Shown here: positions 22,865-34,800 of the stretch, piece by piece
Numbering within the stretch: the stretch's first letter is position 1
How the letters are laid out: every line of letters starts with the position of its first letter
Notes under the pieces: generated by a model
What the model was told of the DNA's origin: nothing
Databases searched by the model: none
Seen by the model: only the letters and a program-made list of their open reading frames with translations
NCBI GenBank assembly: GCA_013368375.1
Contig: JAACJP010000007.1
Location: forward strand, 930,001-994,000
From: Tricholomella constricta
Lineage: Eukaryota; Basidiomycota; Agaricomycetes; Agaricales; Lyophyllaceae
Length of the DNA: 64,000 bases
Reading direction: 5' to 3'
Translations under genes and position numbers: made by a program

Positions 22865-25104
22865 TTCACCAAGGAGAGGAGAGGAAAATTATGCTTATGT
22901 AAGCTCGAAGGGGGAAAATTATGGTCACGTTCTCGATCATCGCGTTTGACGTCATAACCGCCACCACCGTCAGTAAATCGGGAAGATTTCGGCAACGGGT
23001 TACAAGGGGAATACAAGTGGTATAATTTGATACAAGTCCCTCGATTTACCAGAACCTTTTACCACTTCTTGTAAGGCCCAGTATTCGATAAACAGCTAGG
23101 GTCTTTTTTTACAATTGGAGGCCGTTTGTACATAATCTTTTACCACGGCCGTAATTGTTACAATTATGGCCTGCCTTATACCAATTGTATGTCATTGCCC
23201 ATGGTTTAGATGTGAACTGAAAGCTCTCGACAATTCTTAGATAGATATGCAATGGGTAACCAAAATCCACATATTCATTATATACTACAACAGCTTGGTC
23301 TACAGTGCACCTGTATCGGACAAGGGAATGGAGTTTCGGACAAGAGAATGGAGTATAGACAGGGGAGGTTCGGGGCAATTGATGTAAGTATTAATGGATG
23401 CTGCGAGTTTTGTCAGAAAAGATAAATCACGCATGTAAGAATTCAGAAAGGCGTACATTTGGCAGATTGAGCGACGGAACGGGAACGGCAAGCCTGGGAA
23501 TGCACCATGTCGGTAGGGCGCACAGATCCTGTGTGAGAAAAACAAAAAAAAGGTCAAATTCTCGACAACATGAGTGCCCAAACACAGGTTCTTTGTGCCA
23601 ATAAGCTTGGTGCCCACAATTGGGACAATCACAGTTACAGATGTGATCACAAAGAAGCCTGACTGCGACAGAAGGCAGGAGCAGATGAGAGACACACATG
23701 AGTGGCAGCAGGAAGACGCCAGCGAACGAAAAGATGGGGGAATATTTCAACAGTTGTCAAGGGGTATTTCCGGAGCTGAGTTTCAACTGAGTTTCAACGA
23801 CTTTGTACAGTTTCAAGCACGCGCGGTCGCCAACGGTCGGCCAACGGTGTGCGGTTGCTCATGTGCGCTCATCATAATATTGCGCGAGCAAGAGATGAAT
23901 ACATTCTTAATCTAATCTATCTTTGAAGAGAAATATCATGTTCGGTTGAAGTTCCAAAGGTATGCAGCGACCGTGGCGGAGAAGCCGAAACCATTATACA
24001 AAAGGCAAATCTCTTGACATTGTTCTGCTCAATTGTAATTTTCAATAATGATTACCCCCCTTTTCAACTACTTACCATCCTCCACAATCATTCCATGATC
24101 CTGATAACACATTGTCGTTACTCAATAACCTGACCAAACAAGTGTAATTGCAACAACCACTTAGCCAACTTTTCCCGATTTACTGATGACGAGGCTTGCA
24201 TTGCACCTGGAATTTAGCATTAGTATTGTGCGTTGTATTTGAATTTGGGGTAAGGTAAGGTAACATTACACGGCACGGTCCCGCTTAGGAACGCCGGTTC
24301 CCAGGGGTATGGCGGGGGCCAAGCGGGGGCAAGGGACACCAAATGGTCATACAGCAAGCTCAGTTTTTGCAAAGAAAAATGGTTTATTGTTCAATGTTCA
24401 TCTCGTAGTGCGATAGTGTGGTCAGTGTGTGTTTTACGGTCCCAACAGGCGGGGTATTTTTTTGAGTGGTCCAACAGGGATGCTTCATGTCGTTTGTCGG
24501 GGTCAAAGGCGCTGTGCGGGTCCCTCGGTTGATTGAGTATGGTACTCTACGCAGGGCCTGTGGAGTTGGGAGATTGGAATTTTAATGTGGAGTTATAATC
24601 AGTGCTCGGCGGGTGGATTAGGTACGTGTATGATGTTCTGGTCAGGTAGGCTGGTGTGAGAGCAGGGGAGAGTTCCCGAGGGACTGTGTGCAGTTGGAGG
24701 TCGGAATCTCTTTATGCTTGTGTCTAGCCCGTGCCTCGACCTAGGACCACGACCACGACCACGACCTCATACTTGGCTTGATGGAAAGGCGGAACCGAGT
24801 TAGCGAATTGGATAGTGTTCTCGAAGGTTCAGCGCGCGCGCCAGAGCTGTAAATGTCGAGGAGACGAGCAAAGACGATATCTGGTGAGGATCCGTCAACA
24901 TAGAGAATTCTAGATCCACCAATGTTTCGCTCGCCGAAGCGATTGAGAGATTCAGAACTTGTGAGGAATGAGCTCAATCAGTCAAAGCCGAGCGCGTCAA
25001 TGCAATGGAAGGACGGGCTACGTCACAACCTGTGGAACGATCCCGTGACCTCTGAAATGTGGTCACAGCGCGCAACTTGTTCACATCGACGACACCATCT
25101 CGCC
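22865..25104. other. 2.2 kb gene-poor region
   Basis: No gene could be assembled. The stretch is AT-rich from about 22900 to 24250, with scattered repeats of TTACAATT-like text. A minus-strand open stretch at 23427-23750 has a Cys/His cluster (CDCPNCGHQAYWHKEPVFGH) that could be a decayed zinc-binding domain, but it has no context. A short GACCAC tandem lies at 24745-24765. From about 24920 the sequence leads into the ORC1 relic. Confidence 0.35.
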
Positions 25105-26440
25105 ATGTCCAAAGTCCTCCCACAGACCCCTCGAAGATCGAGGAGATTTCAACCGTTGGCAACGCCCTGAGTGAAGAGTGACCTCTACCGAGCTCGGATC
25201 GGAGAACCTGCATTCGACCGACGAATCCTCTTGGATCTACTTTATGACGAAAAGGAGAAATTGGGGGAAAGGGAAGATACAGAAGAGACGGAAACTGTGT
25301 TCTATCGATCCTTGGAGATGAAGAACCCATCCGTCAAGGCATTCAGATCCAAATGGAAGAAAAAACGGACCTATGGACCACACGGCGATCTCATTACCTA
25401 TAGCATCGGGGACACCGTTCTAGTCAAGACAGATAAGCTGCTATTACAACACAAGCCCCCCAGCATTGGCGTTATTCTTTCCATGTGGGAAATAAGGAGG
25501 ATGGTGTCGGAAGAGGAACGACAAGATGCGGGTGCGTGTCCACTGGTTTGTGCGACCGACGGAGCTGCCAGGAATACACGCAAAACGCGATCATGCGAAG
25601 GTCACTTGATCTCCTCATGCATCTCCACTCACTAAACTTACTCAATTACGTGCAGAATGAGATCTATTATACTCTGGACGGCAACCAGACCACCTTCACT
25701 GAAGGCCTCTTGGGTCATTGTCATGTTACGAGCATGCCACCTGCACGCTTGGAGATCAAGAGTGCTCAGGCCTGGTCAGTTTCTAAGAGCAAGAAGAGGG
25801 ATGGAGCTCTATTTGTCTATGACGGTGACGAGGACGAGGCTCAGGATTTCTATTGTCACCTTGCCATCGATTCAATGCGTGGACTCTACTCCAGCTTTAG
25901 ATGGGATCAGCATCGCCTCATGGCCAATGTTTCGATGACAGAGCCGCCGAAAGAGATCTACTCACAGTGGGGCAGCGGATCTATGTGGGATGTGGACGCA
26001 GCAAGAAAGGATGCGGTGTCTGCTCGCGAGGCTATTTCACGTCCCAAGAAACGCCAGAAGTTCGATACCATCGAGTCCGAATCCGAGGGCGAGTCCAGTG
26101 GCAATGCCACCGATGATGAGTTCCAGGCTGACGCCGACGACGATTTACCGCCCTCTGTTGACGGGAACGAGTCGGCCTCCTCAGCGCTCTTCTCCGTTGC
26201 ATCAGACTTCAACAATATTCCACAAACCCAATCTAAAAACAAGCGGAAACGCTCAACTGGCTCGAAATTCTCTCCGAAACGGGGATCAACAACTGTACTC
26301 CGCGAATACAGCGGTCGAAGACTATCGTGCACCCAACGCCACACTCGAAAGCGATCCTGAAACAGCGCGGTAGAGTAAAAGTCACCCCCTCTCGGAAACA
26401 GAAGTTCGCTGTCCGCCCACAGACGCTGAACTACGCCTCC
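25105..26440 (+). pseudogene. ORC1: ORC1 pseudogene, 5' part (N-terminus and BAH domain)
   Basis: The start MSKVLPQTPRRSRRFQPLAT and the following KSDLYRARIGEP fit the basidiomycete origin recognition complex subunit 1. The BAH domain is clear: GDLITYSIGDTVLVKTDKLL, PSIGVILSMWEIRR, VRVHWFVRPTELPG, NEIYYTLDG and LLGHCHVTS; in Orc1 this domain binds nucleosomes. A Ser/Lys-rich linker follows and ends in the tract KTIVHPTPHSKAILKQRGR. Lesions: an in-frame TGA at 25168-25170, a frame change near 25525 inside the BAH domain, another between about 26255 and 26300, and the Copia insertion directly after 26440. The remaining gene continues at 43772. Identity is firm; the gene cannot make Orc1. Confidence 0.88.
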
Positions 26441-26722
26441 TGTTGGCCTAGGTCCTGTATTCATCGCTTACGTTAGCATCTCCACGTGACTTCGATACTC
26501 TTCCACCGTTTGCTCGTCCACATCCTCAGTTGTCTGTTCCTTTCTATCACGACACTGAGGATGTGAGTGTATCTCTTCCACGTCTCTTTATTCTTTCCCT
26601 ACTTACTTATTACCTATAGCGATTACTTGTTAATCTCTTCTAGGTATCTCAATACAGTTGTCTGTTCCTTTCTATCACGACACTGAGGATCGATTACTTG
26701 TTAATCTCTTCTAGGGCCATCA
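26441..26722 (+). repeat. Copia 5' LTR
   Basis: 282 bp, TG...CA ends. It contains two internal direct repeats: TTGTCTGTTCCTTTCTATCA with the following CGACACTGAGGAT occurs twice, and CGATTACTTGTTAATCTCTT with CTAGG occurs twice. The 5' LTR should hold the promoter; CTTCTAGG sits at both repeat ends. Confidence 0.95.
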
Positions 26723-26734
26723 GGTTATGGGCCC
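26723..26734 (+). promoter_or_regulatory. Copia primer binding site, half-tRNA type
   Basis: GGTTATGGGCCC lies directly after the 5' LTR. It is complementary to the anticodon arm of eukaryotic initiator tRNA-Met (GGGCCCATAACC), the same internal half-tRNA site used by Drosophila copia, rather than to a tRNA 3' end. Confidence 0.75.
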
Positions 26735-26890
26735 CGGCCAGATTTGATCTCATTTTTCGTCTCCTCGTGTTCAACACTTCGGCAACTCTCCTGGATTACC
26801 CGGGATCACAGTTTTTTACCGCATATAGTCACCTTTTCCGGCGTGATCGACAAATTGCCTCCGTCTGATCGCCAAATTGCCTCCGTTTTG

Positions 26891-29800
26891 ATGGCAACTT
26901 CCCCGCATTCTGGCCAAGATCCTGTTCAACCGGATAATTCCACTGTCTTGTCGCCACCCTCGTCGAGCCTGCACGGACATTCGACCACTGGGACAACAAT
27001 CGTTCCGTTTCCACAGGGTGGACTCTCATTCCACCAGTCGTTCGACCTTCCTTCTGCTTCTGTCTCTTCACGTTACAATGTTCCGAACTCTTGGTCTCAA
27101 ACTCAGTTTCTCGCTTCTTCTTCTTCTCATTTCGATATGAACACTGCCCAGACTCAGATGCCATCTTTACCCGTTCCACATGCACTTTCTTCTGTCTCGA
27201 CTCCTACGCCTTACCTCAAACCAACCTCTTTTCCTACTGGTTACTTTCGCCCTGATCAATCACACCCTTTTTCTGCTCTTTCTGCTCCGGCGTCTTCGGG
27301 GGGTCTCTCCTACGCCTCTTCTACTCACTACCCTTTAGTTCACCATCCTTCCACTTTTTCTGCTCAGGCCGCTCCCGTCCCTTCTCCTTCCGTTCCCTCC
27401 ATTCATCCCTCTCTTCATCCGACCTCCCCACCCATTATTATGTCCAGACCGCCTTCTCATTCCATTTCGCCGCATGCACCTGTTCCACTTCATCCTATTC
27501 CCTTTGATAATTTAAACCGTATTATTTCACCTGTTATTCGTCATACACCTACACCCGAACCCCCTGCTCCACCTTATTTTCAACACAATTTATCACCTCG
27601 TCCTCTTTCCGCACGTTCTTTGCCTTCGCCTGTTTTGACTTTTTATTGTCCGCCTCAACCTCCTCCTTTTTATCCTCCTTCTCGCCCTGCTTCTCTTCCT
27701 CCTACTCCAGCACATACTCCTTTACATCCTTTTCTTCATGTTCGTCAGTTATCTTCCTTACCGAATACCCCACCTTCTCGCCCTCGTTCCTTGCATTCTC
27801 CCATTGTCCTACCTCCTCCGCATTTACCTCCCGTCGATCCTCCTCCTGTTCGCCAGCCTGCCCTTTCTACCTATTCTAAGCCTGATTTTCCGAGCTTGTC
27901 TAGTATACCTCTTCTTTCTTCTGCGAACGACTGGTCGAAATGGTACTCCTCGGTCATGCAGGTCATCGAAGCGACGGGCCTCTTCGATCACATTGTTGAC
28001 GTCTTGCCAACCAACTACTTGCTCGATCCCACAGCCTATCCTTCGTTTCCCCCGACGATTGACATCGCCAACTACTCGCAAGCCGACCTTGACCGTTACA
28101 AAACCTGGTGGGCTCAGGACGATATCGTTTCCTTCATTCTCGTCGGCAAGTTGGGTCCTATTCCTGCATCACTCATCCCCTCGAAACGTGATGCGTGGGG
28201 TAATCCGCAACGTATCGCTCGTGATGTCCTCCGGATTCTCCGGACCAAATACGGAGTCTACGACGCTACTTCTGCTGCAGCTGTTCGGGATTCGGTTCTT
28301 TCGAAGAAGGTTGTTGGCGGCGATGTCACGTCCTATGTGGATATGTGGAGAAAAGCTGTACTCCAGGTGGAAGGTTCCCATTGGGATTTCTCGTCTTATG
28401 AGAAGGTTCAGCGCTTCGCAGACGGTCTCCCCCGCACCTACGAATACGAACCTCTTCGCGTCCAGATACGTGAGGGATTCAATACCCATCCTCCTCATGG
28501 AATCATTAGTTTCTATGACGCTTCGCAAGCCGCTCTTAACATCGAATTAGCCTCCCGACGTCTTTCCAATTCCCACCCCGCTACCTCTCGTCGTTCTCAT
28601 CCCTCTCCTTCTACGTCCTCAACTACTGCACCTGTACCTCCTGCATCGTCGGACTCTACTCCCTCCTCAACTACGGCTACGCGTCCCCGCTGCTCCAATT
28701 GTGGTGCACTTGGTCATGTCGCTGGAAACTGCTGGGAGCCAGGTGGAGGGGATGTTGGGGGTCGTGATCGCTATCTTGCAGCTAATCCTACTCGTCCTCG
28801 AGCTCATGTCGCTACCGTTCCTGAATCGTCGCCACTCGATCCTATCATAGAAACTAGCGAGTCTTCCGAAATTGAATCGGCCTCTGTGCCCTCTTCCGCT
28901 TATTTGGATTCTGAGGCTTCCGATCCTCCTCCGTTGGACACTGCTTTCTATTTGGATTTCGCCAATGCCGCCGACCCTCATGTCCTCGCGTCTCTAGCTG
29001 ATCAGTATAATGTGATCCTCGACTCCGGTTGCACGGTCCACATTATCCGCGACCGTAAATTCTTCTGGACGTATGACACTTCTCTGGCCATTCCAGTCGG
29101 CACTGCCAATTGCGGTGTCCTCAAAACTCTCGCTCGCGGAGAAACTCGTTTTCGCGTCGAAATTGATGGGATTTACCAAATTTTTTGTCTGAAGGACTGC
29201 CTACATGCACCGGACGTTCCCATCAATCTACTCTCAGTCGGCTCAATGACGGAAAGAGATATGTGTCTAGTTTTCGAGAAGGACGTTACCTCCATTCACT
29301 TCCCGGATTCTCTCCCTCATCTTTCCGATCATACCATTAACGCCACTGTCGTTCGACGCCTTTCGTTTCTCCATCTGGACTTCGTCCTTCCTCCTGGAGC
29401 TTCGTCCGTTCCTCCTCCGGAATCCTTGATCTCTTTTCCTGCTGTCGAACTACAGGAATCCGATCTTCTTTTCCTTCGAGTCGATCCTTCTCCCAGCCTT
29501 TGGCATCGTCGCTTCGGCCATCTCGGTATTGACGCTACCCGGGCCGTCCTCACGAAGTCTTACGCTACTGGAGTGAAGTACGACGGTCCCTTCGTCGATT
29601 CACACTGCATTCCTTGCCTCATTGGAAAGCACCCTCAGCGCCCCTTTGATCACTTCGCTCATCGCGCTGAACGTGTCTGCGAGCTTTTACATATGGATAC
29701 ATGTGGACCGTTCCCTGTCCAAACCCCCCATGGAAAGACGTTCTTCCACACTATCCTTGATGACTACTCCAACTACGGGTCTACATCGCTCTTAGCGCAT

Positions 29801-31486
29801 AAGGACGACGCCGTTCCCCATTATTACTCTACTGAGGCATCTTGGGAGTTGAAGTCTGGCAACAAAGTCCTCGCTGTTCGCTCTGATGGCGCCGGTGAAT
29901 TCACTGGCGGCGATTTGAAGGCCCATTTCATATCTCGTGGCATCCAACATCAAGTTACCGCTCCCTATGCTCATTCTCAAAATGGGAAAGCTGAGCGTTA
30001 TATTCATACTCTTGAGGAAACCGCTCAAACTCTTCTCGCCGATTCTGGTCTTCCTCCAAGTTTTTTCGGCGACGCCGTTTTGACTGCTCAATACCTTCGA
30101 AATTGTTTGCCTACATCCACCCTCCCTCCCAACACTACTCCTTACTCGATTATGGAAAACTCCACTCCGGACTTGTCCCATCTTCGCGTATGGGGTTGCC
30201 AATGCTTTACCCTCATTCCTTCGGAAATCCGCACCAAAGGAGGCCCCAAACGTTTTGAAGGTATTTTCGTTGGATATGAGGAAAACCGGATTGGCTGGCG
30301 AGTTCGCGATCTTAATGGCAAATATCATTTTTCTCGAGATGTCGTTTTCAATGAAAATGTTCGTGGTTCTCTCCGCCACCAAAATCATACCTCGTCTCCT
30401 CCTGCCATCACGATCTCATCGTCGTCTCCTGAACTTTCCATGGAACCGAATTTGCCTGACGCTGGGCCCGTTCCTTCCCCACCTGATCCCCCTCGTCGAT
30501 CTACTCGTCCTATTGTCCGTACTCCTCAGGGTTCCGACTACGCTACCACTATCAAGGACAGAGATGACCGCCTTCATCGTCTTCGTACCGCTAGGGCTTC
30601 ACGCTCTGATTCCGCCCATCCTCAACAGTCTCTAGCCGCCATTGAAGACTTCGTTTCTCTTCTTTCTGCTCAGTCATTTACCCCGCCGGAAGACGACCTT
30701 GTGTCCCACGAGACTGAAGCTATCCTACTCTACCAATCCCTTGCCGCGAATCCTGATCCTATTCGTCGTCGTAACGCTCCCCGCTCTTTCAATCTTGACC
30801 TTCCTCCGGCAACTTACGAAGAAGCTCTTCTTCGACCCGATGTCGACATTTGGAAGGCTGCAATGCAGCGCGAATATGACAGTCTTCAGGATCTTGGCGT
30901 CTTTAAACCCACCATCCTTCCTCCTGGCCGCAAGGCGATCGGTTTACGTTGGGTCTTTGACTTCAAGTACAACCCCGATGGATCAATCATTCGTGGTAAA
31001 GAGAAAGCGCGCATAGTGGCACGAGGTTTTTCCCAACGTCCCGAAGATTATGGTACTACCTACGCTCCTGTCGCCAAACTCACCAGCATCCGTATCGTCC
31101 TTGCCTTCGCTGCTCTTCATAACCTCGAACTTCAAACTTTGGATGCGAAAACGGCTTTTCTCAATGCATTGCTTTCCCATATCATCTTCGTCAAACAGAT
31201 TCCCGGTTTTTCTGAAGCCAACCCCCATCTTGTCCTCCTCTGCATTCGCGCTTTATACGGTCTTAAACAATCATCCCACGAATGGTATTCGTTACTGCGT
31301 CGCGTTCTCGAAAGCATCGGCCTTATTCGTTGTGAGGTGGACCACGCCGTATTCTATGCACGCTTTTCATCGCCCCCCGATCCCTCTATTCCCATGCCCT
31401 CTGATGGCTCCGACCTCCTCATCATCATGCCCGTTCACGTCGATGACGGCCTCGTGGCGACAAATTCGGAACCTCTCTACTTGTAA
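26891..31486 (+). CDS. Copia gag-pol polyprotein, 5' part, interrupted in RT
   Basis: A single open frame from ATG 26891. The first 330 or so residues are very rich in Pro, Ser and His. A gag-like region follows (DWSKWYSSVMQVIEATGLFD near residue 345). A CCHC knuckle, CSNCGALGHVAGNC, is near 600. The protease motif is DSGCT at about 711. The integrase has a LWHRRFGHLG zinc region with CIPCLIGK near 870-920 and a catalytic core with MDTCGPF, SDGAGEF and NGKAERYIHTLEE. RT begins with the WVFDFKYNPDGSI region near 1350; its active-site motif is HVDD. The frame runs into the Gypsy LTR and stops at TAA 31484-31486. The rest of RT and RNase H resume at 42456. The polyprotein is dead in this copy only because of the insertion. 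Confidence 0.93.
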   Translation: MATSPHSGQDPVQPDNSTVLSPPSSSLHGHSTTGTTIVPFPQGGLSFHQSFDLPSASVSSRYNVPNSWSQTQFLASSSSHFDMNTAQTQMPSLPVPHALSSVSTPTPYLKPTSFPTGYFRPDQSHPFSALSAPASSGGLSYASSTHYPLVHHPSTFSAQAAPVPSPSVPSIHPSLHPTSPPIIMSRPPSHSISPHAPVPLHPIPFDNLNRIISPVIRHTPTPEPPAPPYFQHNLSPRPLSARSLPSPVLTFYCPPQPPPFYPPSRPASLPPTPAHTPLHPFLHVRQLSSLPNTPPSRPRSLHSPIVLPPPHLPPVDPPPVRQPALSTYSKPDFPSLSSIPLLSSANDWSKWYSSVMQVIEATGLFDHIVDVLPTNYLLDPTAYPSFPPTIDIANYSQADLDRYKTWWAQDDIVSFILVGKLGPIPASLIPSKRDAWGNPQRIARDVLRILRTKYGVYDATSAAAVRDSVLSKKVVGGDVTSYVDMWRKAVLQVEGSHWDFSSYEKVQRFADGLPRTYEYEPLRVQIREGFNTHPPHGIISFYDASQAALNIELASRRLSNSHPATSRRSHPSPSTSSTTAPVPPASSDSTPSSTTATRPRCSNCGALGHVAGNCWEPGGGDVGGRDRYLAANPTRPRAHVATVPESSPLDPIIETSESSEIESASVPSSAYLDSEASDPPPLDTAFYLDFANAADPHVLASLADQYNVILDSGCTVHIIRDRKFFWTYDTSLAIPVGTANCGVLKTLARGETRFRVEIDGIYQIFCLKDCLHAPDVPINLLSVGSMTERDMCLVFEKDVTSIHFPDSLPHLSDHTINATVVRRLSFLHLDFVLPPGASSVPPPESLISFPAVELQESDLLFLRVDPSPSLWHRRFGHLGIDATRAVLTKSYATGVKYDGPFVDSHCIPCLIGKHPQRPFDHFAHRAERVCELLHMDTCGPFPVQTPHGKTFFHTILDDYSNYGSTSLLAHKDDAVPHYYSTEASWELKSGNKVLAVRSDGAGEFTGGDLKAHFISRGIQHQVTAPYAHSQNGKAERYIHTLEETAQTLLADSGLPPSFFGDAVLTAQYLRNCLPTSTLPPNTTPYSIMENSTPDLSHLRVWGCQCFTLIPSEIRTKGGPKRFEGIFVGYEENRIGWRVRDLNGKYHFSRDVVFNENVRGSLRHQNHTSSPPAITISSSSPELSMEPNLPDAGPVPSPPDPPRRSTRPIVRTPQGSDYATTIKDRDDRLHRLRTARASRSDSAHPQQSLAAIEDFVSLLSAQSFTPPEDDLVSHETEAILLYQSLAANPDPIRRRNAPRSFNLDLPPATYEEALLRPDVDIWKAAMQREYDSLQDLGVFKPTILPPGRKAIGLRWVFDFKYNPDGSIIRGKEKARIVARGFSQRPEDYGTTYAPVAKLTSIRIVLAFAALHNLELQTLDAKTAFLNALLSHIIFVKQIPGFSEANPHLVLLCIRALYGLKQSSHEWYSLLRRVLESIGLIRCEVDHAVFYARFSSPPDPSIPMPSDGSDLLIIMPVHVDDGLVATNSEPLYL

Positions 31487-31701
31487 GGACGCCCACTATC
31501 TTATCTAATCTTGGTTATCTAATCATATCTTATCGAGACGATTACGCTATTGTTTGGCAACACCTTCTGGTGTTGCCTATTTAATTCATTACATTAATTA
31601 AGTATAAACAACCTTGTACACCTATACGTAGCAATCGACAGACTTGTCAAGCTTACGTCTAGTGTGAACAACAAGGTCCCAAATTCTGTAACCCCGTTAC
31701 A
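31482..31701 (+). repeat. Gypsy 5' LTR
   Basis: 220 bp, TGTAAGG...GTTACA. It contains the 9 bp hairpin GGCAACACC/GGTGTTGCC with loop TTCT (31556-31577). No clear tRNA-complementary primer site follows; the next bases are a T-run (31702-31708), so self-priming or an unfamiliar primer is possible. Confidence 0.95.
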
Positions 31702-31810
31702 TTTTTTTAAGCTACCTTGCTTTCTATTGCTGCGTACCCACGACGTTACGCAGACCCACATTCCATTTAGAACACCCATCATCAAAAAGAACCAACGAGA
31801 CCGAGACCCG

Positions 31811-34800
31811 ATGACAACAACTCCCACATCCGGAAAGAGCCGAACTCCGGTCCTCGAGGATGCGCTCACAGCGCATCCTCCATCACAACTTCCACTGCAA
31901 CCAGTGGAAGTCGGATCAGTCGCTGGTGGACAAAGTTCACCAGCGCAGAATACACTAGGAGTAGAATCGGAGGAACTTTGGCCAATAGCAAGCACCAATG
32001 TGCCTGGGAGCTTGGCCGACGAATTGGCCAGGTCACATCGACCTGGCCCCACGGCGGGAAGCAGATGGCCAGACAGCCGTCTGTCGAATAGAGCGTTCGG
32101 GGCGTCCACCCTGAGCATAATCAAGATGGAGTCGGACGAAGACGACTTGTCCGACCCCGAGGCTAATGAAGAAGAGGCCAGCGAAAGGGAACTGCTTGCG
32201 CTTCAAGTGAAGCAATTCTGGGACACCACCGATGTGGTTAGCGAGCATCGGCGAAGGCGACTGGAGGAACGAGCGGATAGGCTCGTTCTGCGATCTACCG
32301 GAGCACAATCCGTTGGAGAAATGGTCGCACAAGCATATGCCGACCGATACTTGGAAGCGCTGTCCGTAGTAGTTACGGAATACAGGAAGAAGTACCCTAA
32401 GGGAACTTCGAATTCAGCAGTCAGCTCGATCGCTGGGACGCCTGTACCTAAGAAAGCCTCGTTCAACAAAGGAAAAGGTCGTTGGGATGACCTCTTCACT
32501 CCTCAAGCAGTGGCTGCCGGATCGAACCAGCCTCTTGATGAGGCTGCCATGGCAGTATCGGCGCTGCATCAAGCGCGACAGTTAGGAGAATCTGACGACG
32601 ATTATCGTCGTCGGTCTGCGGCAGCGAAGCGCGAAAGAATGACTCGTGAAGAGCATCTTGCGCAACCACAGGGATCCAAATGGGCCCCTGTTAGTGAGTC
32701 TACGTTAGACCCACCCACGGAACGTAAGTATACAACCACGCAAGCAGCTGGCGACGAAAGCGCGCCAGCTATTCAAGTACCTATGGATGCGAAGGATGGC
32801 CGTGTTCCATTAGCGAAAGATTGGAACAACCGAGTCGCATATCAGCGTTTGAGAAACGCTGATTTATCACGGAGCAAGTTCACGAATTATGATGATCAAG
32901 GAGTCGTCTTCGAAGGACATATGCCCGTAGATGAGATGGCGAGGCAATGGGCCTCGCAAACTCAAGGTTCGGATGGTGGACTGGGAAATGGGGCCGTCGG
33001 AAAACATAATACGACGGCGACGGCTAACGGCCGTCAAGACATGCGGGTTCGTATAAATGAACCCACTTCACACGCTCAGCCTCGATTTCAAAGTCGAGGC
33101 TACTCAATGCCTGACCCGATTCGCAGGAGTCAATCAATTGCGGACGGAATATATGCTGCTGGAGAGCAGCATAAAACTAAGATGCACGAACGGTTGCATC
33201 AACTGATACACGAGCGACTGGCTGTACGCCTATCGCTCCCTGATGGTATGAAATCTCGCCGTGCGGACTCAAAGTCCGTAGGCACTTATAGTGGAAGCGC
33301 CAAGTTTGGCGAATTGGAAGAATGGCTAGCCAGCCTTGTCGTGATGCTAGCCGTGAGCCAGTTTGGAGGAGCAGAACGCGACCAAGAGCGCGTTCTGATA
33401 ACATCTGAGTTCCTTGATGGTGAAGCTCGGAAATGGTACAATCGCCATGTTATCCATGTGAACCGCGAAAAGCAGTCCTGGACGTTTGAAGACGTCATAC
33501 TAGGGCTGTACGATCGGTTCGTGCTGCCTTCAACCATGCAGGATGCTCGTAACGACTTTAACGCCGTTACCTATTCGGCGAGCAAAGGCATACAAGGTCT
33601 GTATGACGACCTTGTGGATCATGCCATGAACATGGCAGCAAGAACGGATGATTGGACGTTCCTGGAGAAATTTCTCAAAACACTTCCGCGCGATATGCGG
33701 AAGGCATTATTCGATGACGGGCTATCACCCGAAATCAATACAGCCCAAGAGTTCCTAGCGGTGGGCCTAGCACTTCAAGCCACCCAGAAAACGGCTGATT
33801 ACTTTGAGCGGACCATAACCGCTCAGCGAAGTCAACCGAGCCAAATGCGGAAACCAGATGGAGGGCGAGTAAACGCTCCACACAATACTTTCAACAGGCC
33901 TCGACGGGTGTATGGCGCAGTAAATGAAAAGCCATATGTCAAGCCAGCGTATCAGGATCAACCTGGACGTGGAGAGCAAAAGCCCCACGTCGAAAAACCA
34001 GCGATGAAGACAGGAGATCGTCCGCGTTACGATCAACCTAAAAACCACGATCATCACAACCATCCTCCGGGGGAAGTGTGCTTTAATTGTGGAAAACTAG
34101 GGCATTTTGCAAAAGATTGCAAACAGCCCAAGAAACAGCGAGCGTTCCTAAGGGCCGCACGTACAGCGGCACCTGACGCGGCAAGTGAGGCGGACGATGA
34201 AGACACGTCTCCTGAGGACCCGGACGGACGAGACAATGGACGCCCTGATACAGAGGCGGACAATGAAGACGAAGGCGATGAGTTCGTAGACATGGAGGTC
34301 TACGAAAATGAATACTATGCTCGGGACGATGAGACCGAGCGTATGTTTGCAATGACAGAAGTAATTGCGTCAGAAGAACGCAATGATAAACCACCAGTTC
34401 GCAAAGTTAAAGTGCGGACGGGGAGGGACAAAATTGCTCGTCCCGTAGTTCTGATAAAGGACAAGGAGTGCCTTGTCACCTACATTAACGTAGGTGGACA
34501 TGAGGCTTGGACCCTTTGGGATTCCGGGAGTACAACTACCGGACTTACGCCGTCATTCGCTCAAGTGGCCGATATTCGAGTATTTCCGCTGGAGGATCCA
34601 TTAATCCTCCAGCTCGGGACTAAAGGAAGTCGGGCCACAGTAAACTTTGGTACGACGGTGGAAGCCGCTCTGCCAGGGTTTAAAGGCAAGGTTTACATGG
34701 ACCTTGCTAACTTTGATCGATACGACGTGATTATAGGCACGCCGTTTATGCGCGCAAATAACGTCGTGCTGGACTTTAACCGTGACGAAGTGGTCGTCAA

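Noticed and set aside
24741..24977. Small minus-strand protein ending in SWSWSWS
   Set aside because: The tail is translation of the GACCAC tandem repeat; there is no other support.
26829..31317. Long minus-strand and alternative-frame open readings across the Copia element
   Set aside because: They are shadows of the single polyprotein frame, produced by its Pro/Ser-rich codon use.
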